From assembly GCF_021216675.1 (NCBI RefSeq), contig NZ_CP086120.1, positions 5,582,001 through 5,646,000 on the forward strand: a DNA stretch of 64,000 nucleotides. The letters run 5' to 3'. Both the position numbers and the translations under genes were made by a program. Below are positions 25,208-33,442 of this stretch, in pieces. The first letter of the stretch is position 1, and every line of letters starts with the position of its first letter. The notes below the pieces were generated by a model, which did not search any database, was not told the origin of the DNA, and saw nothing but the letters and a program-made list of their open reading frames with translations. The stretch comes from Streptomyces gobiensis. Its GTDB lineage: Bacteria; Actinomycetota; Actinomycetes; Streptomycetales; Streptomycetaceae.

Positions 25208-25636
25208 ATGGCAGACCATCAGGAAGCATCCGTCACCTTGCCGAGCGCTCCGGCCTCGGTCACCGCGGCGCGCAGATACGTTACGGGAGTCCTCACCGAG
25301 TGGGGCATGCCGGACAGCGCCGATACCGCCGATACCGTCCGGCTCATCGTCTCGGAGCTGGCCACCAACGCCGTTCAGCACACCCTGGGGCAGTCACCCA
25401 CCTTCACCGTCGACGTCCGCCTGGAGCGCGACGAGCAACTGCGCATCGGCGTCACCGACAGCCACCCCCGATGGCCCAGACGGCTGCCCGCCGCCGTCCA
25501 GCAGGACAACGGCCGTGGCATGGTCATCATCCGCTCTCTGACCGCCGAATCCGGCGGCAAGCTGACCGTCGTACCGACCCGCGAAGGCGGCAAGACCGTA
25601 TGGATCGTCCTCCCCTGGCGTACCCCCGTCCAGTGA
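25208..25636 (+). CDS. RsbW-like ATP-binding protein (anti-sigma kinase fold)
   Basis: 142-aa single-domain GHKL ATPase. The N box VSELATNAVQHTL is near residue 50; the G1 region is VTDSHPRWPRR and the G2 segment DNGRGMVIIRSL near residue 100. Such small proteins in streptomycetes phosphorylate anti-anti-sigma factors or act as stand-alone switches. ATG at 25208; AAAGGGA upstream. No cognate STAS or sigma gene adjoins. The same fold forms the C-terminus of the symporter fusion at 11198. Confidence 0.85.
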   Translation: MADHQEASVTLPSAPASVTAARRYVTGVLTEWGMPDSADTADTVRLIVSELATNAVQHTLGQSPTFTVDVRLERDEQLRIGVTDSHPRWPRRLPAAVQQDNGRGMVIIRSLTAESGGKLTVVPTREGGKTVWIVLPWRTPVQ

Positions 25637-25640
25637 CCCC

Positions 25641-25875
25641 TCAGCAACTGCCGAAGCCGCCGCGCAACGGCGCCCGCAGCGTCGCCGAGGCGGACGCACT
25701 CTCCCCCTCCTGATAGGCGACCGACACGGTACGCCGCAACTCCGGCGGATCCAGCCCCCGCACTCCCAGCGGCGTCACCACCGCTGCTCGCCTTCAGGGC
25801 AGTCGCTCCGGTACCCACCGCTCCGGCACATCGACGAAGACCACCGCGCAGCCGCTGAACGCGATCACCCCCGCC
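25641..25875 (-). pseudogene. possible decayed coding fragment
   Basis: On the minus strand one frame reads protein-like text from about 25875 (GLTRPAGVIAFSGCAVVFVD) to a TGA at 25794, then continues in the same frame (VVTPLGVRGLDPPELRRTVS) to a TGA at 25641. The internal stop and lack of a start suggest a dead gene tail. Family not recognised. It lies directly after the 104-aa gene and converges on the ATPase gene. Confidence 0.3.
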
Positions 25876-25882
25876 GGGCGGG

Positions 25883-26197
25883 TCAGTCCCTATGTTCCGG
25901 CGGGAGCGCCACCCGAGCCGCCCGGCGCTCACCGTCCAGGACCCGAAGCGCCTGCTCCAGGGTCGCCGCGTGGACCTCCGCCTCACCGCGCTCATGCATC
26001 ACGGCCAACGCGTCACGCAGCGCCATCGCACTGCCCACCAGGGCCTGTGCGGCCCGCAGACAACCGTAAGTGTGCTGACCACGGGCCGGGTTGATCCGGC
26101 CCAGCAGATCCAGCACCTCCAGATAGCGGTCGATGAGCTCCCCTTCCGCCCGGGTGAGCGCGGGCAACGGCGGCAACTCCGGTGGCAGCACCGCCAT
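25883..26197 (-). CDS. unknown 104-aa protein coupled to ClpP paralogue
   Basis: Not recognised. The protein starts MAVLPPELPPLPALTRAEGE and is mainly helical (YLEVLDLLGRINPARGQHTY, then Ala/Leu-rich heptad-like helices) with no membrane segment, signal or Cys. Its ATG overlaps the clpP-like stop (ATGA at 26197), so it is translated from the same message. A ClpP partner, adaptor or inhibitor is plausible by position only. Confidence 0.65.
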   Translation of the reverse strand: MAVLPPELPPLPALTRAEGELIDRYLEVLDLLGRINPARGQHTYGCLRAAQALVGSAMALRDALAVMHERGEAEVHAATLEQALRVLDGERRAARVALPPEHRD

Positions 26198-26832
26198 CAC
26201 CCCAGAATGCGCTGTGCGCCGGGGCGGCCGCGCTCGACGGTGAGCTGGTCGACCAGCCCGTACCCGACCGCACCGTGGGCGTCGAAGAAGGTGTCGCGTT
26301 CGATGTCGGCGCGGATCCGCTCCACCGGCTGCCCGGTGTGCCGTTCGAGCAGGGATTCGAGGGTGTCGCGGGTACGCATCAGCTCGTTGGCCTGGATTTC
26401 GAGGTCGGCTGTCTGTCCTTCGAGGGGCTCGGCGAAGGAGGGCTGGTGAATGATCACACGTGCGCTGGGCAGCGCCAGCCGCCTGCCCGGAGTACCGGCG
26501 GCCAGCAACACCGCGGCGGCGGAGGCGGCCTGTCCCAGGCAGACCGTCTCGACCTCGCAGGACACAAAACGCATCGTGTCGTAGATGGCGGTCATCGCGG
26601 TGAAGGAGCCGCCGGGGGAGTTGATGTAGAGGGAGAGATGCCGGTCCGGTGCGGCGTGCTCCAGATGCATCATCTGCGCCATCACATCGTTGGCCGCGGT
26701 GTCGTCGATCTGGGTGCCGAGGAAGATGATGCGTTCGTCGAGCAGCTTTGAGTACGGATCCAGCGTCCGGCTCCCGGCACTGGTGCGCTCCGTGAACTCC
26801 GGAAGGATGTAGCGGGCGGTCGGACGGACCAT
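26197..26832 (-). CDS. ClpP-family serine peptidase paralogue
   Basis: 211-aa ClpP-fold subunit. SLYINSPGGSFTAMTAIYDT matches the ClpP core; the nucleophile is in CLGQAASAAAVLL, the catalytic His in VIIHQPSFAEPLEGQ and the Asp in IERDTFFDAHGAVGYGLVD. Segments diverge from housekeeping ClpP (GQAASAAA instead of GxAASMGA). This is probably an accessory paralogue of the several found in streptomycetes, needing a Clp ATPase or mixed barrel. ATG at 26832, AAAGGTG upstream. No clpX/clpC nearby. Confidence 0.85.
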   Translation of the reverse strand: MVRPTARYILPEFTERTSAGSRTLDPYSKLLDERIIFLGTQIDDTAANDVMAQMMHLEHAAPDRHLSLYINSPGGSFTAMTAIYDTMRFVSCEVETVCLGQAASAAAVLLAAGTPGRRLALPSARVIIHQPSFAEPLEGQTADLEIQANELMRTRDTLESLLERHTGQPVERIRADIERDTFFDAHGAVGYGLVDQLTVERGRPGAQRILG

Positions 26833-26885
26833 CAGGACACCTTTCTCCCTTGCTCCTTCTGCACTTCAGAGCTTCTGCCCTGTCA

Positions 26886-26912
26886 CCTGTAAAAAATGTA
26901 CAGGACGTACAT
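26886..26912. promoter_or_regulatory. overlapping palindromes at the antitoxin promoter
   Basis: Two perfect 6-bp inverted repeats overlap: CCTGTA/TACAGG (26886-26891, 26899-26904; 7-nt spacer) and ATGTAC/GTACAT (26896-26901, 26907-26912; 5-nt spacer). They lie 18-45 nt upstream of the Phd-type antitoxin start, as expected for an autoregulatory operator. They are also in the leader of the divergent ClpP paralogue. Confidence 0.6.
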
Positions 26913-26930
26913 GGCGTTATGCTGGGGAGC

Positions 26931-27233
26931 ATGGCTTACGAGATTCCGGTGACGCAAGCCCGTGCAGAGCTCGCAGAGTTGATTAACCGCGTGGTGTACG
27001 GCGGGGAACGCGTGGTGGTGACACGCCACGGGAAGCCCCTGGTCGCCCTCGTATCCGCCGCTGACCTGGAACGACTTGAAGAGCCGGGCGCCTGTGCGCC
27101 GGATGAGGTGATCAGCACCGTGTCGGCTGTGCATCCCGCCACGTCCGCTCCGGGCGAACGGGGCCGCTTCGGTATCGCCGCTCAGCACCGTGGCCCGGCC
27201 GCCGGGGAACGGGGGCCGGGCCACGGGAGTTGA
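26931..27233 (+). CDS. Phd/YefM-type antitoxin, no partner toxin seen
   Basis: 100-aa protein. MAYEIPVTQARAELAELINR, then RVVVTRHGKPLVALVSAADLERL is the classical Phd/YefM N-terminal DNA-binding domain. The C-terminal 40 residues are Gly/Pro-rich and low-complexity, and the last 15 codons coincide with a strong GC hairpin, so the natural C-terminus may be altered. GGGGAGC precedes the ATG. No toxin frame follows: the next gene is the convergent aminopeptidase, 4 nt beyond. It is an orphan antitoxin or a regulator captured from a module. Confidence 0.8.
   Translation: MAYEIPVTQARAELAELINRVVYGGERVVVTRHGKPLVALVSAADLERLEEPGACAPDEVISTVSAVHPATSAPGERGRFGIAAQHRGPAAGERGPGHGS
27188..27226. terminator. 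13-bp perfect hairpin between convergent genes
   Basis: CCGTGGCCCGGCC (27188-27200) pairs perfectly with GGCCGGGCCACGG (27214-27226) over a 13-nt loop. It can end transcripts from both sides (antitoxin and aminopeptidase) but lies inside the 3' end of the antitoxin reading frame. Confidence 0.7.
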
Positions 27234-27237
27234 GGGG

Positions 27238-28182
27238 TCAGGAGCTGAGCTTCCAGATGGCGTGGGCGATGGCATCGCTGTTGAGGTCGAGTGCCCTCTC
27301 ATTGATGTTCGTGATGTCGTCGCACGCTGCGTGGTAGCACTTGTCGAAGGGGACCCCCGCGGTGCCGTCCCACTTCGCCGCCTGCTCGGCGGTCATGATG
27401 TAGCCCGCGCCGGTGAACAGGCCGCCGACCGGAATCCCGGCATTCTTGAAGGAGGCGTGGTCCGAGCGGCCGTTGGCCTCCTTGGCGGGTTCGGTCTCGA
27501 TGTCCTTGGCTGTGAACCACCGAGTGAAGACCGACTCCAGGGCGGCGTCGTCGTCATAGACGAAGTAACCGGCGTTGCGGGAGCCGATCATGTCGAAGTT
27601 CAGATAGGCGCCGATCTCGGCGCGCTCCCTGTCGCTGAGCTGGCTGACGTAGTAGCGGGAGCCGACGAGGCCCTGTTCTTCCGCACCCCACCAGCCAAAG
27701 CGGAGCCGTTTACTCGGCTTGTGGCCTTCCTCGGCGACGGCCAGTGCCACTGCCAGAGTCGCCGCGGAACCGGAGCCGTTGTCGTTGATGCCGGGTCCGC
27801 GGCGGACCGAGTCCAGATGGGCGCCGGCCATGATGATCTCGCCGCCGCCGCCCGGCCAGTCCGCTATGAGGTTGTAGCCGACTGAGCCACCGTGCTTGAA
27901 CTCCTGCACGGTCGTCTCGAATCCGGCGGCGTCCAGGCTCTTCTGGAGGTAGTCGATGGAGGCCTGGTAACCAGGCTGGCCATGCGCCCGGTTACCGCCA
28001 TGGGTCTCGGCTATGGTCTGCAGCTCCTTGAGATGCTGCTGAACGTTGCCGACGGGTATGTCCGGTGCGGCCGCGTCCGGCGCGGTGGCCCGCGCACCGG
28101 ACGCGGTGCCCAGGAGGCCGAGGGTCAGGGCAGCACAGACGGCCGCGGCGAACGTCGCGCGGCGATGGGATCCATGTGTCAC
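27238..28182 (-). CDS. secreted M28-family zinc aminopeptidase
   Basis: 314-aa protein resembling the Streptomyces griseus aminopeptidase. An N-terminal Sec-type signal (HRRATFAAAVCAALTLGLLG, then ASGARA) precedes a short propeptide and the peptidase. Zinc ligands and catalytic residues are in MAGAHLDSV (His, Asp), INDNGSGSAA (bridging Asp), WWGAEEQGLVG (base Glu and ligand Glu), FDMIGS (Asp) and CYHAACDD (His). Start GTG at 28182, with GGAGC ahead. A candidate promoter on the minus strand is TTGACG (28260-28265) and GATCCT (28237-28242), 17 bp apart. Releases N-terminal residues, often Leu, from peptides. Confidence 0.9.
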   Translation of the reverse strand: MTHGSHRRATFAAAVCAALTLGLLGTASGARATAPDAAAPDIPVGNVQQHLKELQTIAETHGGNRAHGQPGYQASIDYLQKSLDAAGFETTVQEFKHGGSVGYNLIADWPGGGGEIIMAGAHLDSVRRGPGINDNGSGSAATLAVALAVAEEGHKPSKRLRFGWWGAEEQGLVGSRYYVSQLSDRERAEIGAYLNFDMIGSRNAGYFVYDDDAALESVFTRWFTAKDIETEPAKEANGRSDHASFKNAGIPVGGLFTGAGYIMTAEQAAKWDGTAGVPFDKCYHAACDDITNINERALDLNSDAIAHAIWKLSS

Positions 28183-28659
28183 GGTGAGCTCCGATACTGA
28201 GTGGGGGGTCGTGCGGAGCGAATTGACGCGGACATGAGGATCGTGCCGTGGTGGTGCGTCGTCAAGAGCGCATATCGGACGAGAATGTACGGAAGTCGGA
28301 TGCTGGCCGGACGGATCAGAGGGTCGGCATCACTGCGGGGCCAACGCCGCGCTTCCGTCAAAGAACGACACCGACCGCAGCAGTGCGCAGCTCGCGCCGG
28401 ACGGCAGCAACGCCGCCAGGCCTGCCACGGCGGCCCTGACACCGAGTGGCCAGGCGCAGGGAAGCCGCCTTGGCCCACCAGTTACCGGTGAGAATGCCCA
28501 GCCAGCTGTGCGCCAGTGCCGCTCCGGCCAGACCCGCCAGGGCGGCGGCGCGACGACCACGCCGAATCTGAGTTAACGCCGTCGAAACGCACGCGAACTA
28601 ACCTCCAGGCCCCGGCGTGACGCGCGACGGCGGTCGCGCAGGACAGTGAGGTGGGAAGC
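28183..28659. other. intergenic region between aminopeptidase and urease operon
   Basis: Divergent control region of 477 nt. Near 28237-28265 is a candidate promoter for the aminopeptidase; at 28573-28588 is a GlnR-type box facing ureA. Short open frames in 28200-28560 are Pro/Arg/Trp-rich and look non-coding. Confidence 0.55.
28573..28588 (+). promoter_or_regulatory. GlnR-type nitrogen-control box upstream of ureA
   Basis: TTAAC-GCCGTC-GAAAC (28573-28577, 28578-28583, 28584-28588) fits the streptomycete GlnR half-site pair gTnAc-n6-GaAAc at all strongly conserved bases. It lies about 70 nt upstream of the ureA start. Urease genes are known GlnR targets in Streptomyces, which supports the reading. 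Confidence 0.6.
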
Positions 28660-28962
28660 GTGCAACTGACCCCGCACGAGCAGGAACGCTTGCTCATCCA
28701 TGTGGCCGCGGACGTGGCCGCCCAGCGCCGGGCCCGCGGGCTGCGGCTGAACCACCCTGAGGCCATCGCCCTCATCACCACACACATCCTCGAGGGCGCC
28801 CGCGACGGCCGCAGCGTAGCCGAACTCATGTCCACCGGCCGCAAAGTCCTCACCCGGGACGACGTCATGGACGGCGTCCCGGAGATGATCCACGACGTCC
28901 AGGTCGAAGCGACCTTCCCGGACGGCACCAAGCTCGTCACCGTCCACGAGCCGATCGCCTGA
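28660..28962 (+). CDS. ureA: urease subunit gamma
   Basis: 100-aa gamma subunit beginning MQLTPHEQERLLIHVAADVA, with LNHPEAIALITTHILEGARDG, LMSTGRKVLTRDDVMDGVPE and the terminal VTVHEPIA all typical. The GTG at 28660 gives the standard 100-residue length; another GTG three codons upstream (28651) is possible. First gene of ureABCFGD; a GlnR-type box lies upstream. Part of the cytosolic trimer-of-trimers that hydrolyses urea to ammonia and carbamate. Confidence 0.96.
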   Translation: MQLTPHEQERLLIHVAADVAAQRRARGLRLNHPEAIALITTHILEGARDGRSVAELMSTGRKVLTRDDVMDGVPEMIHDVQVEATFPDGTKLVTVHEPIA

Positions 28963-28979
28963 CGAGAAGGAGACCGCCG

Positions 28980-29291
28980 ATGATCCCCGGAGAAATCCTT
29001 TACGCCGACGGACCGGTGCTTCTCAACCACGGCGCACCCACCACGATGCTCACGGTCCTCAACACCGCCGACCGCCCCATCCAGGTCGGCTCCCACTACC
29101 ACTTCGCCGAAGCCAACCCAGGCCTCGGCTTCGACCGTGGCGCGGCCCGCGGCAAACGCCTTGACATCCCCGCCGGCACTGCTGTCCGCTTTGAACCCGG
29201 CATACCCGTAGAGATCTCCCTCGTACCCCTCACCGGTCGGCGCGTTGTGGCGGGGCTGCGTGGCGAGACCGCGGGAGCCGTTGATGACTGA
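28980..29291 (+). CDS. ureB: urease subunit beta
   Basis: 103-aa beta subunit: MIPGEILYADGPVLLN, VGSHYHFAEANPGLGFDR and GTAVRFEPG are conserved. GAAGGAG lies 7 nt before the ATG. It starts 17 nt after ureA and overlaps ureC by 8 nt. Unlike the fused UreAB of some actinobacterial ureases, the two small subunits are separate here. Confidence 0.96.
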   Translation: MIPGEILYADGPVLLNHGAPTTMLTVLNTADRPIQVGSHYHFAEANPGLGFDRGAARGKRLDIPAGTAVRFEPGIPVEISLVPLTGRRVVAGLRGETAGAVDD

Positions 29292-31005
29292 GCTGAGCCG
29301 CGCCGCCTACGCCGACCTCTTCGGACCCACCGTGGGGGACCGGATACGACTGGCTGACGCCGATCTCCTCATCGAGATCGAGCAGGATCTGTGCGGCGGT
29401 CCCGGCAGGGCCGGAGACGAGGCCGTTTTCGGTGGCGGCAAAGTCATCCGTGAATCCATGGGGCAAGCCCGCGCGACGCGCGCCGAAGGCACCCCCGATA
29501 CGGTCATCACCGGCGCCGTCGTCCTTGACCACTGGGGCATCATCAAGGCCGATATCGGCATCCGCGACGGCCGTATCACCGCACTCGGCAAAGCCGGTAA
29601 CCCCGACACCATGGACGGCGTCCACCCCGGTCTCGTCATTGGGCCGGAAACCGAGATCATCGCGGGCAACGGCAGAATCCTCACAGCCGGAGCGATCGAC
29701 GCTCACGTCCACTTCGTCTGTCCACAGCTCGCCGATGAAGCCCTCGCCGCAGGTATCACCACTCTCATCGGCGGCGGCACCGGCCCAGCCGAGGGCAGCA
29801 AGGCCACCACCATTACCCCCGGTCCCTGGCATACCGCCCGCATGCTGGAGGCGATGGACGGATATCCGGTGAACCTCGGGCTGCTCGCCAAGGGCAACAC
29901 CGTCTCCCGCGAGGCGATGTACAGCCAACTGCGTGGCGGCGCCCTCGGCTTCAAGATCCACGAAGACTGGGGCGCCACTCCCGCGGCCATCGACGCCTGC
30001 CTCGAGGTCTGCGAGGAGACCGGCGTACAGCTCGCCATCCACACCGACACCCTCAACGAGGCCGGATTCGTCGGCGACACCCTCGCCGCCATCGCCGGAC
30101 GCCCCATCCACGCCTACCACACCGAAGGCGCGGGCGGCGGCCACGCGCCCGACATCATCACCGTCGTCTCCGAGCCCCACGTCCTGCCCAGCTCCACCAA
30201 CCCCACCCGGCCGCACACCGTCAACACCGCTGAGGAACACCTCGACATGCTGATGGTCTGCCACCACCTCAACCCCGCCGTCCCCGAGGACCTCGCCTTC
30301 GCCGAGTCCCGCATCCGGCCCTCGACCATCGCCGCCGAGGATGTCCTGCACGATCTGGGCGCCATCTCCATCATCTCCTCCGACTCACAGGCCATGGGCC
30401 GCATCGGGGAGGTAGTGCTGCGCACCTGGCAGACCGCCCATGTCATGAAGCGGCAGCGCGGCGCCCTGCCCGGCGATGACCGGGCCGACAACCGCCGGGT
30501 CCGCCGCTACGTCGCCAAATACACCATCAACCCGGCTGTCGCGAACGGCATTGACCATGAGATCGGTTCGATAGAAGCGGGCCAGCTCGCCGACCTCAAC
30601 CTGTGGGAACCGGCCTTCTTCGGCGTCAAACCCCAACTGGTCATCAAGGGCGGTCAGATCGCCTACGCCCAGATGGGTGACGCCAACGCGTCCATCCCCA
30701 CCCCTCAGCCCGTGCTGCCACGCCCCATGTTCGGCGCCACCGGCCGCGCCCCCGCCAGCAACTCCATCAACTTCACCAATGAACTGGCCCTCGACGACGG
30801 CCTGGCCGGCCGACTCGGTCTGGGCAAGTCCTTCCTGCCCGCCCGTAACACCCGGGCCGTCACCAAGGCCGATATGCGCGAGAACGACACCCGTACCGAC
30901 GTCCGCGTCAACCCGGACACCTTCTCGGTCACCATCGACGGCGACCCGGTAGACCCGGCCCCCGCCGTGGAACTGCCCATGGCCCAGCGCTACTTCCTGT
31001 TCTGA
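29284..31005 (+). CDS. ureC: urease subunit alpha
   Basis: 573-aa catalytic subunit. Nickel ligands and active-site residues are intact: DAHVHFVCPQ (two His), GFKIHEDWGATP (the Lys to be carbamylated and a His), AIHTDTLNE, HAYHTEGAGGGHAPD, and the flap MVCHHLNPAVPEDLAFAESR containing the mobile Cys-His; SSDSQAMGR gives the Asp ligand. ATG at 29284 lies within the end of ureB. The structural genes look fully functional, in contrast to ureG. Confidence 0.97.
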   Translation: MTELSRAAYADLFGPTVGDRIRLADADLLIEIEQDLCGGPGRAGDEAVFGGGKVIRESMGQARATRAEGTPDTVITGAVVLDHWGIIKADIGIRDGRITALGKAGNPDTMDGVHPGLVIGPETEIIAGNGRILTAGAIDAHVHFVCPQLADEALAAGITTLIGGGTGPAEGSKATTITPGPWHTARMLEAMDGYPVNLGLLAKGNTVSREAMYSQLRGGALGFKIHEDWGATPAAIDACLEVCEETGVQLAIHTDTLNEAGFVGDTLAAIAGRPIHAYHTEGAGGGHAPDIITVVSEPHVLPSSTNPTRPHTVNTAEEHLDMLMVCHHLNPAVPEDLAFAESRIRPSTIAAEDVLHDLGAISIISSDSQAMGRIGEVVLRTWQTAHVMKRQRGALPGDDRADNRRVRRYVAKYTINPAVANGIDHEIGSIEAGQLADLNLWEPAFFGVKPQLVIKGGQIAYAQMGDANASIPTPQPVLPRPMFGATGRAPASNSINFTNELALDDGLAGRLGLGKSFLPARNTRAVTKADMRENDTRTDVRVNPDTFSVTIDGDPVDPAPAVELPMAQRYFLF

Positions 31006-31024
31006 CGGCGAGCTGACGAGCACC

Positions 31025-31690
31025 ATGACCCGGGCAGCCCTGCTCATACTCGCCGACGGCCGCTTCCCCGCAGGCGGACACGCCCACTCCGGCGGAGCCG
31101 AAGCGGCCGTCGCGGCAGGCCGTATCACCGATGCCGCCACCCTCGCCGACTTCTGCCACGGCCGGCTCCACACCACCGGCCTCACCGCCGCGGCCTTCGC
31201 CGCAGCCGCCTGCGCCGGTCACGACCCCCTCGCGCTCGACACGGCCGCCGACGCCCGCACCGCCTCACCCGCGCTGCGCCGCACCGCCCGCAAGCTCGGC
31301 CGCCAGCTGATGCGCGCCGCCCGCGCCACCTGGCCCTCCGCTGAGCTCGACGCCCTCGCCGCCGCCCACCCACGCGGCGCCCACCAGCCCGTCGTCCTCG
31401 GCCTCACCGCCCGCGCCGCCGGACTCCAGCCCCTGGACGCCGCCCACACCGCCGCGTACGAGTCGGTCTCCGGCCCCGCCACCGCCGCCGTACGCCTCCT
31501 CAGCCTCGACCCGTTCGATGCCACCGCCGTCCTCGCCCGGCTCGCCCCCGACCTCGACACGGTCGCCCAGCGCGCCGCTGAGGCAGCACAGGCGGACACC
31601 ATCGACACGCTCCCCGCCGCATCGACCCCGCTCCTCGACCTCACCGCCGAACAGCACGCCACCTGGCCCGTACGCCTCTTCGCCTCGTAG
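31025..31690 (+). CDS. ureF: urease accessory protein UreF
   Basis: 221-aa Ala-rich helical protein; LILADGRFPAGGHAHSGGAE corresponds to the conserved UreF start and MRAARATWPSAELDAL, ESVSGPATAAVRLLSLDP to later helices. UreF bridges UreD and UreG on apo-urease and gates nickel delivery. It begins 19 nt after ureC and ends 21 nt before ureG. Confidence 0.9.
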   Translation: MTRAALLILADGRFPAGGHAHSGGAEAAVAAGRITDAATLADFCHGRLHTTGLTAAAFAAAACAGHDPLALDTAADARTASPALRRTARKLGRQLMRAARATWPSAELDALAAAHPRGAHQPVVLGLTARAAGLQPLDAAHTAAYESVSGPATAAVRLLSLDPFDATAVLARLAPDLDTVAQRAAEAAQADTIDTLPAASTPLLDLTAEQHATWPVRLFAS

Positions 31691-31711
31691 CCCGCAACCC
31701 CAGGAGCCGCC

Positions 31712-32420
31712 ATGCACCTCGACCGCGCCGACACCTGCCCCCACCGCCACACCCACAGCGCCGCCCCCACCCGCCCCGACGGCACCCGCCGCGCCCTGCG
31801 CATCGGCCTGGGCGGTCCCGTCGGGTCCGGCAAGACCGCCACCGTCGCCGCCCTGTGCCGCCCCCCTGCGTGAGGAACTGTCCATCGCCGTCGTCACCAA
31901 CGACATCTACACCCGCGAAGACGCCGCATACCTTCTGCGCAGCGCCGTGCTCCCACCCGAGCGCATCACCGCTGTCGAAACCGGCGCCTGCCCGCACACC
32001 GCCATCCGCGACGACATCTCCGCCAACCTCGAAGCCATCGAAGACCTCGAAGATGACCTTGCCGCCCTCGGCGGTCTCGATCTGATCCTCGTCGAATCCG
32101 GCGGGGACAACCTCACCGCCACCTTCTCCAAGGGCCTCGTAGACGCTCAGATCTTCATCATTGATGTAGCCGGCGGTGATGACATCCCGCGCAAGGGCGG
32201 GCCTGGGGTGACCACCGCCGACCTGCTCGTCATCAACAAAACCGATCTTGCCCCGCACGTCGGCTCCGACCTGGACACCATGGCCCGCGACGCCAAGGCC
32301 CAGCGCGGCGGCCTCCCCGTCGCCTTCACCTCCCTCACCACCGAGGACGGCGTCCGCCCCGTCACCGACTGGGTGCGCGGCCAGCTCGCCGCCTGGACCG
32401 CCGCCCCCCTCGCCGCATGA
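31712..32420 (+). pseudogene. ureG: ureG, urease accessory GTPase, one-base frameshift
   Basis: UreG is the GTPase that delivers nickel to urease. The ATG at 31712 opens a His-rich N-terminus and the P-loop GGPVGSGKTATVAALCR, then the frame meets TGA at 31871-31873. The rest (LREELSIAVVTNDIYTREDA, ETGACPHTAIRDD, LILVESGGDNLTATFSKGL, VINKTDLAPHVG) continues in the +1 frame to the stop at 32418-32420. The break is at a run of six C (31861-31866); dropping one C restores a normal 235-aa protein. Explanations: sequencing or assembly error, a true null mutation, or +1 slippage at CCC-C (31862-31865). AGGAGCC precedes the start. ureD overlaps the stop by 4 nt. Confidence 0.85.
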
Positions 32421-33184
32421 CCGTCTGCCCTGGCACCGGGGTCACCGCCACCGCCCGTATCACCGCCGCCCCCGACGGCCGAGGCGGCACTACCCTGCCC
32501 GACCTGGTCAGCGACGGCCCACTCGCCCTGCGCCGCACCCGCGCCCACGGCCGCCACGCCGAGGTGACCCTCGTCGGCGCGATGAGCGCACCCCTCGGCG
32601 GCGACCGGCTCAGTCTCGTCACCACCGTCCGGCCGCACGCCGTTCTGCACATCACCACCGCCGCCGCCACCGTCGCCCTGCCCGGCCGCACCGCCGACCC
32701 AGCCCACTACGACACCACACACACCGTCGGCGACGGAGCCGAACTCCGCTGGCTCCCCGAACCACTCATCTCCGCACACGGCTGCGACCTGCGGATGACG
32801 ACCCGCGTCCACCTCGCCGCCACCGCCCGTCTCGTCCTGCGCGAGGAACAGATCCTCGGCCGCACAGGAGAAACCTCCGGCCGCCTCACGACCCGCCTCA
32901 CCGTCCACCGCGACGGGCGGCCCCTTCTCGACCAGGAACTCTCCTACGGGCCCGGAGTTCCCGGCTGGGACAGTGGCGCTGTCCTCGCAGGCCACCGTGC
33001 TGTCGGCCAGTTCCTCCTCGTCGACCCCGCCCTGGAGAAGAGACCCGCCGCACCACGGCTCCTGGGCGAAACCGCCGTACTCACCCCGCTGTCCGGCCCT
33101 GCCCTGCTCATCACCGCCGTCGCCCCGGACGCGCTCCAGCTGCGCCGAGCCCTCGACGACCTCAGCGCCTCAGCCCTCAGCTGA
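32417..33184 (+). CDS. ureD: urease accessory protein UreD
   Basis: 255-aa scaffold protein that binds apo-urease and recruits UreF and UreG. Conserved segments include GPLALRRTRAHGRHAEVTLV, SAPLGGDRLSLVTTV, LRWLPEPLISAHGCD and LREEQILGRTGE. ATG at 32417 overlaps the ureG stop (ATGA). It is the last gene of the operon; no nickel transporter or ureE follows. The 258 nt after it hold no gene and no clear terminator. Confidence 0.9.
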   Translation: MTVCPGTGVTATARITAAPDGRGGTTLPDLVSDGPLALRRTRAHGRHAEVTLVGAMSAPLGGDRLSLVTTVRPHAVLHITTAAATVALPGRTADPAHYDTTHTVGDGAELRWLPEPLISAHGCDLRMTTRVHLAATARLVLREEQILGRTGETSGRLTTRLTVHRDGRPLLDQELSYGPGVPGWDSGAVLAGHRAVGQFLLVDPALEKRPAAPRLLGETAVLTPLSGPALLITAVAPDALQLRRALDDLSASALS

Positions 33185-33442
33185 TCCCCGAACGCGGCGG
33201 CCACCTGTCCAGGATCGTTCTGGGAGACACCGCACCCCACGCTCAAAGCACCAGACGCCGGTAACCGCATACGCCGCCACCTCCAGCAGCCTGCTCGCTC
33301 CGTGCCCGCAGCACCTTCTCGACCCGGCCCAGTTCCCCGGGCAGACGGCGGGGCGATGACCCCCGCGTTCGGCGCGGCAGCCGTCCTGCGCCTGCGCTCC
33401 ATCTTGCCGAGGCCAGAGATGGCCGGGCACGGCGGCGACTGG

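Noticed and set aside
29230..30351. 373-codon minus-strand frame over ureC
   Set aside because: Gly/Asp/Val-rich antisense product without motifs; ureC is unmistakable.
33185..33442. Short frames after ureD
   Set aside because: No RBS, start logic or recognisable composition; treated as non-coding.
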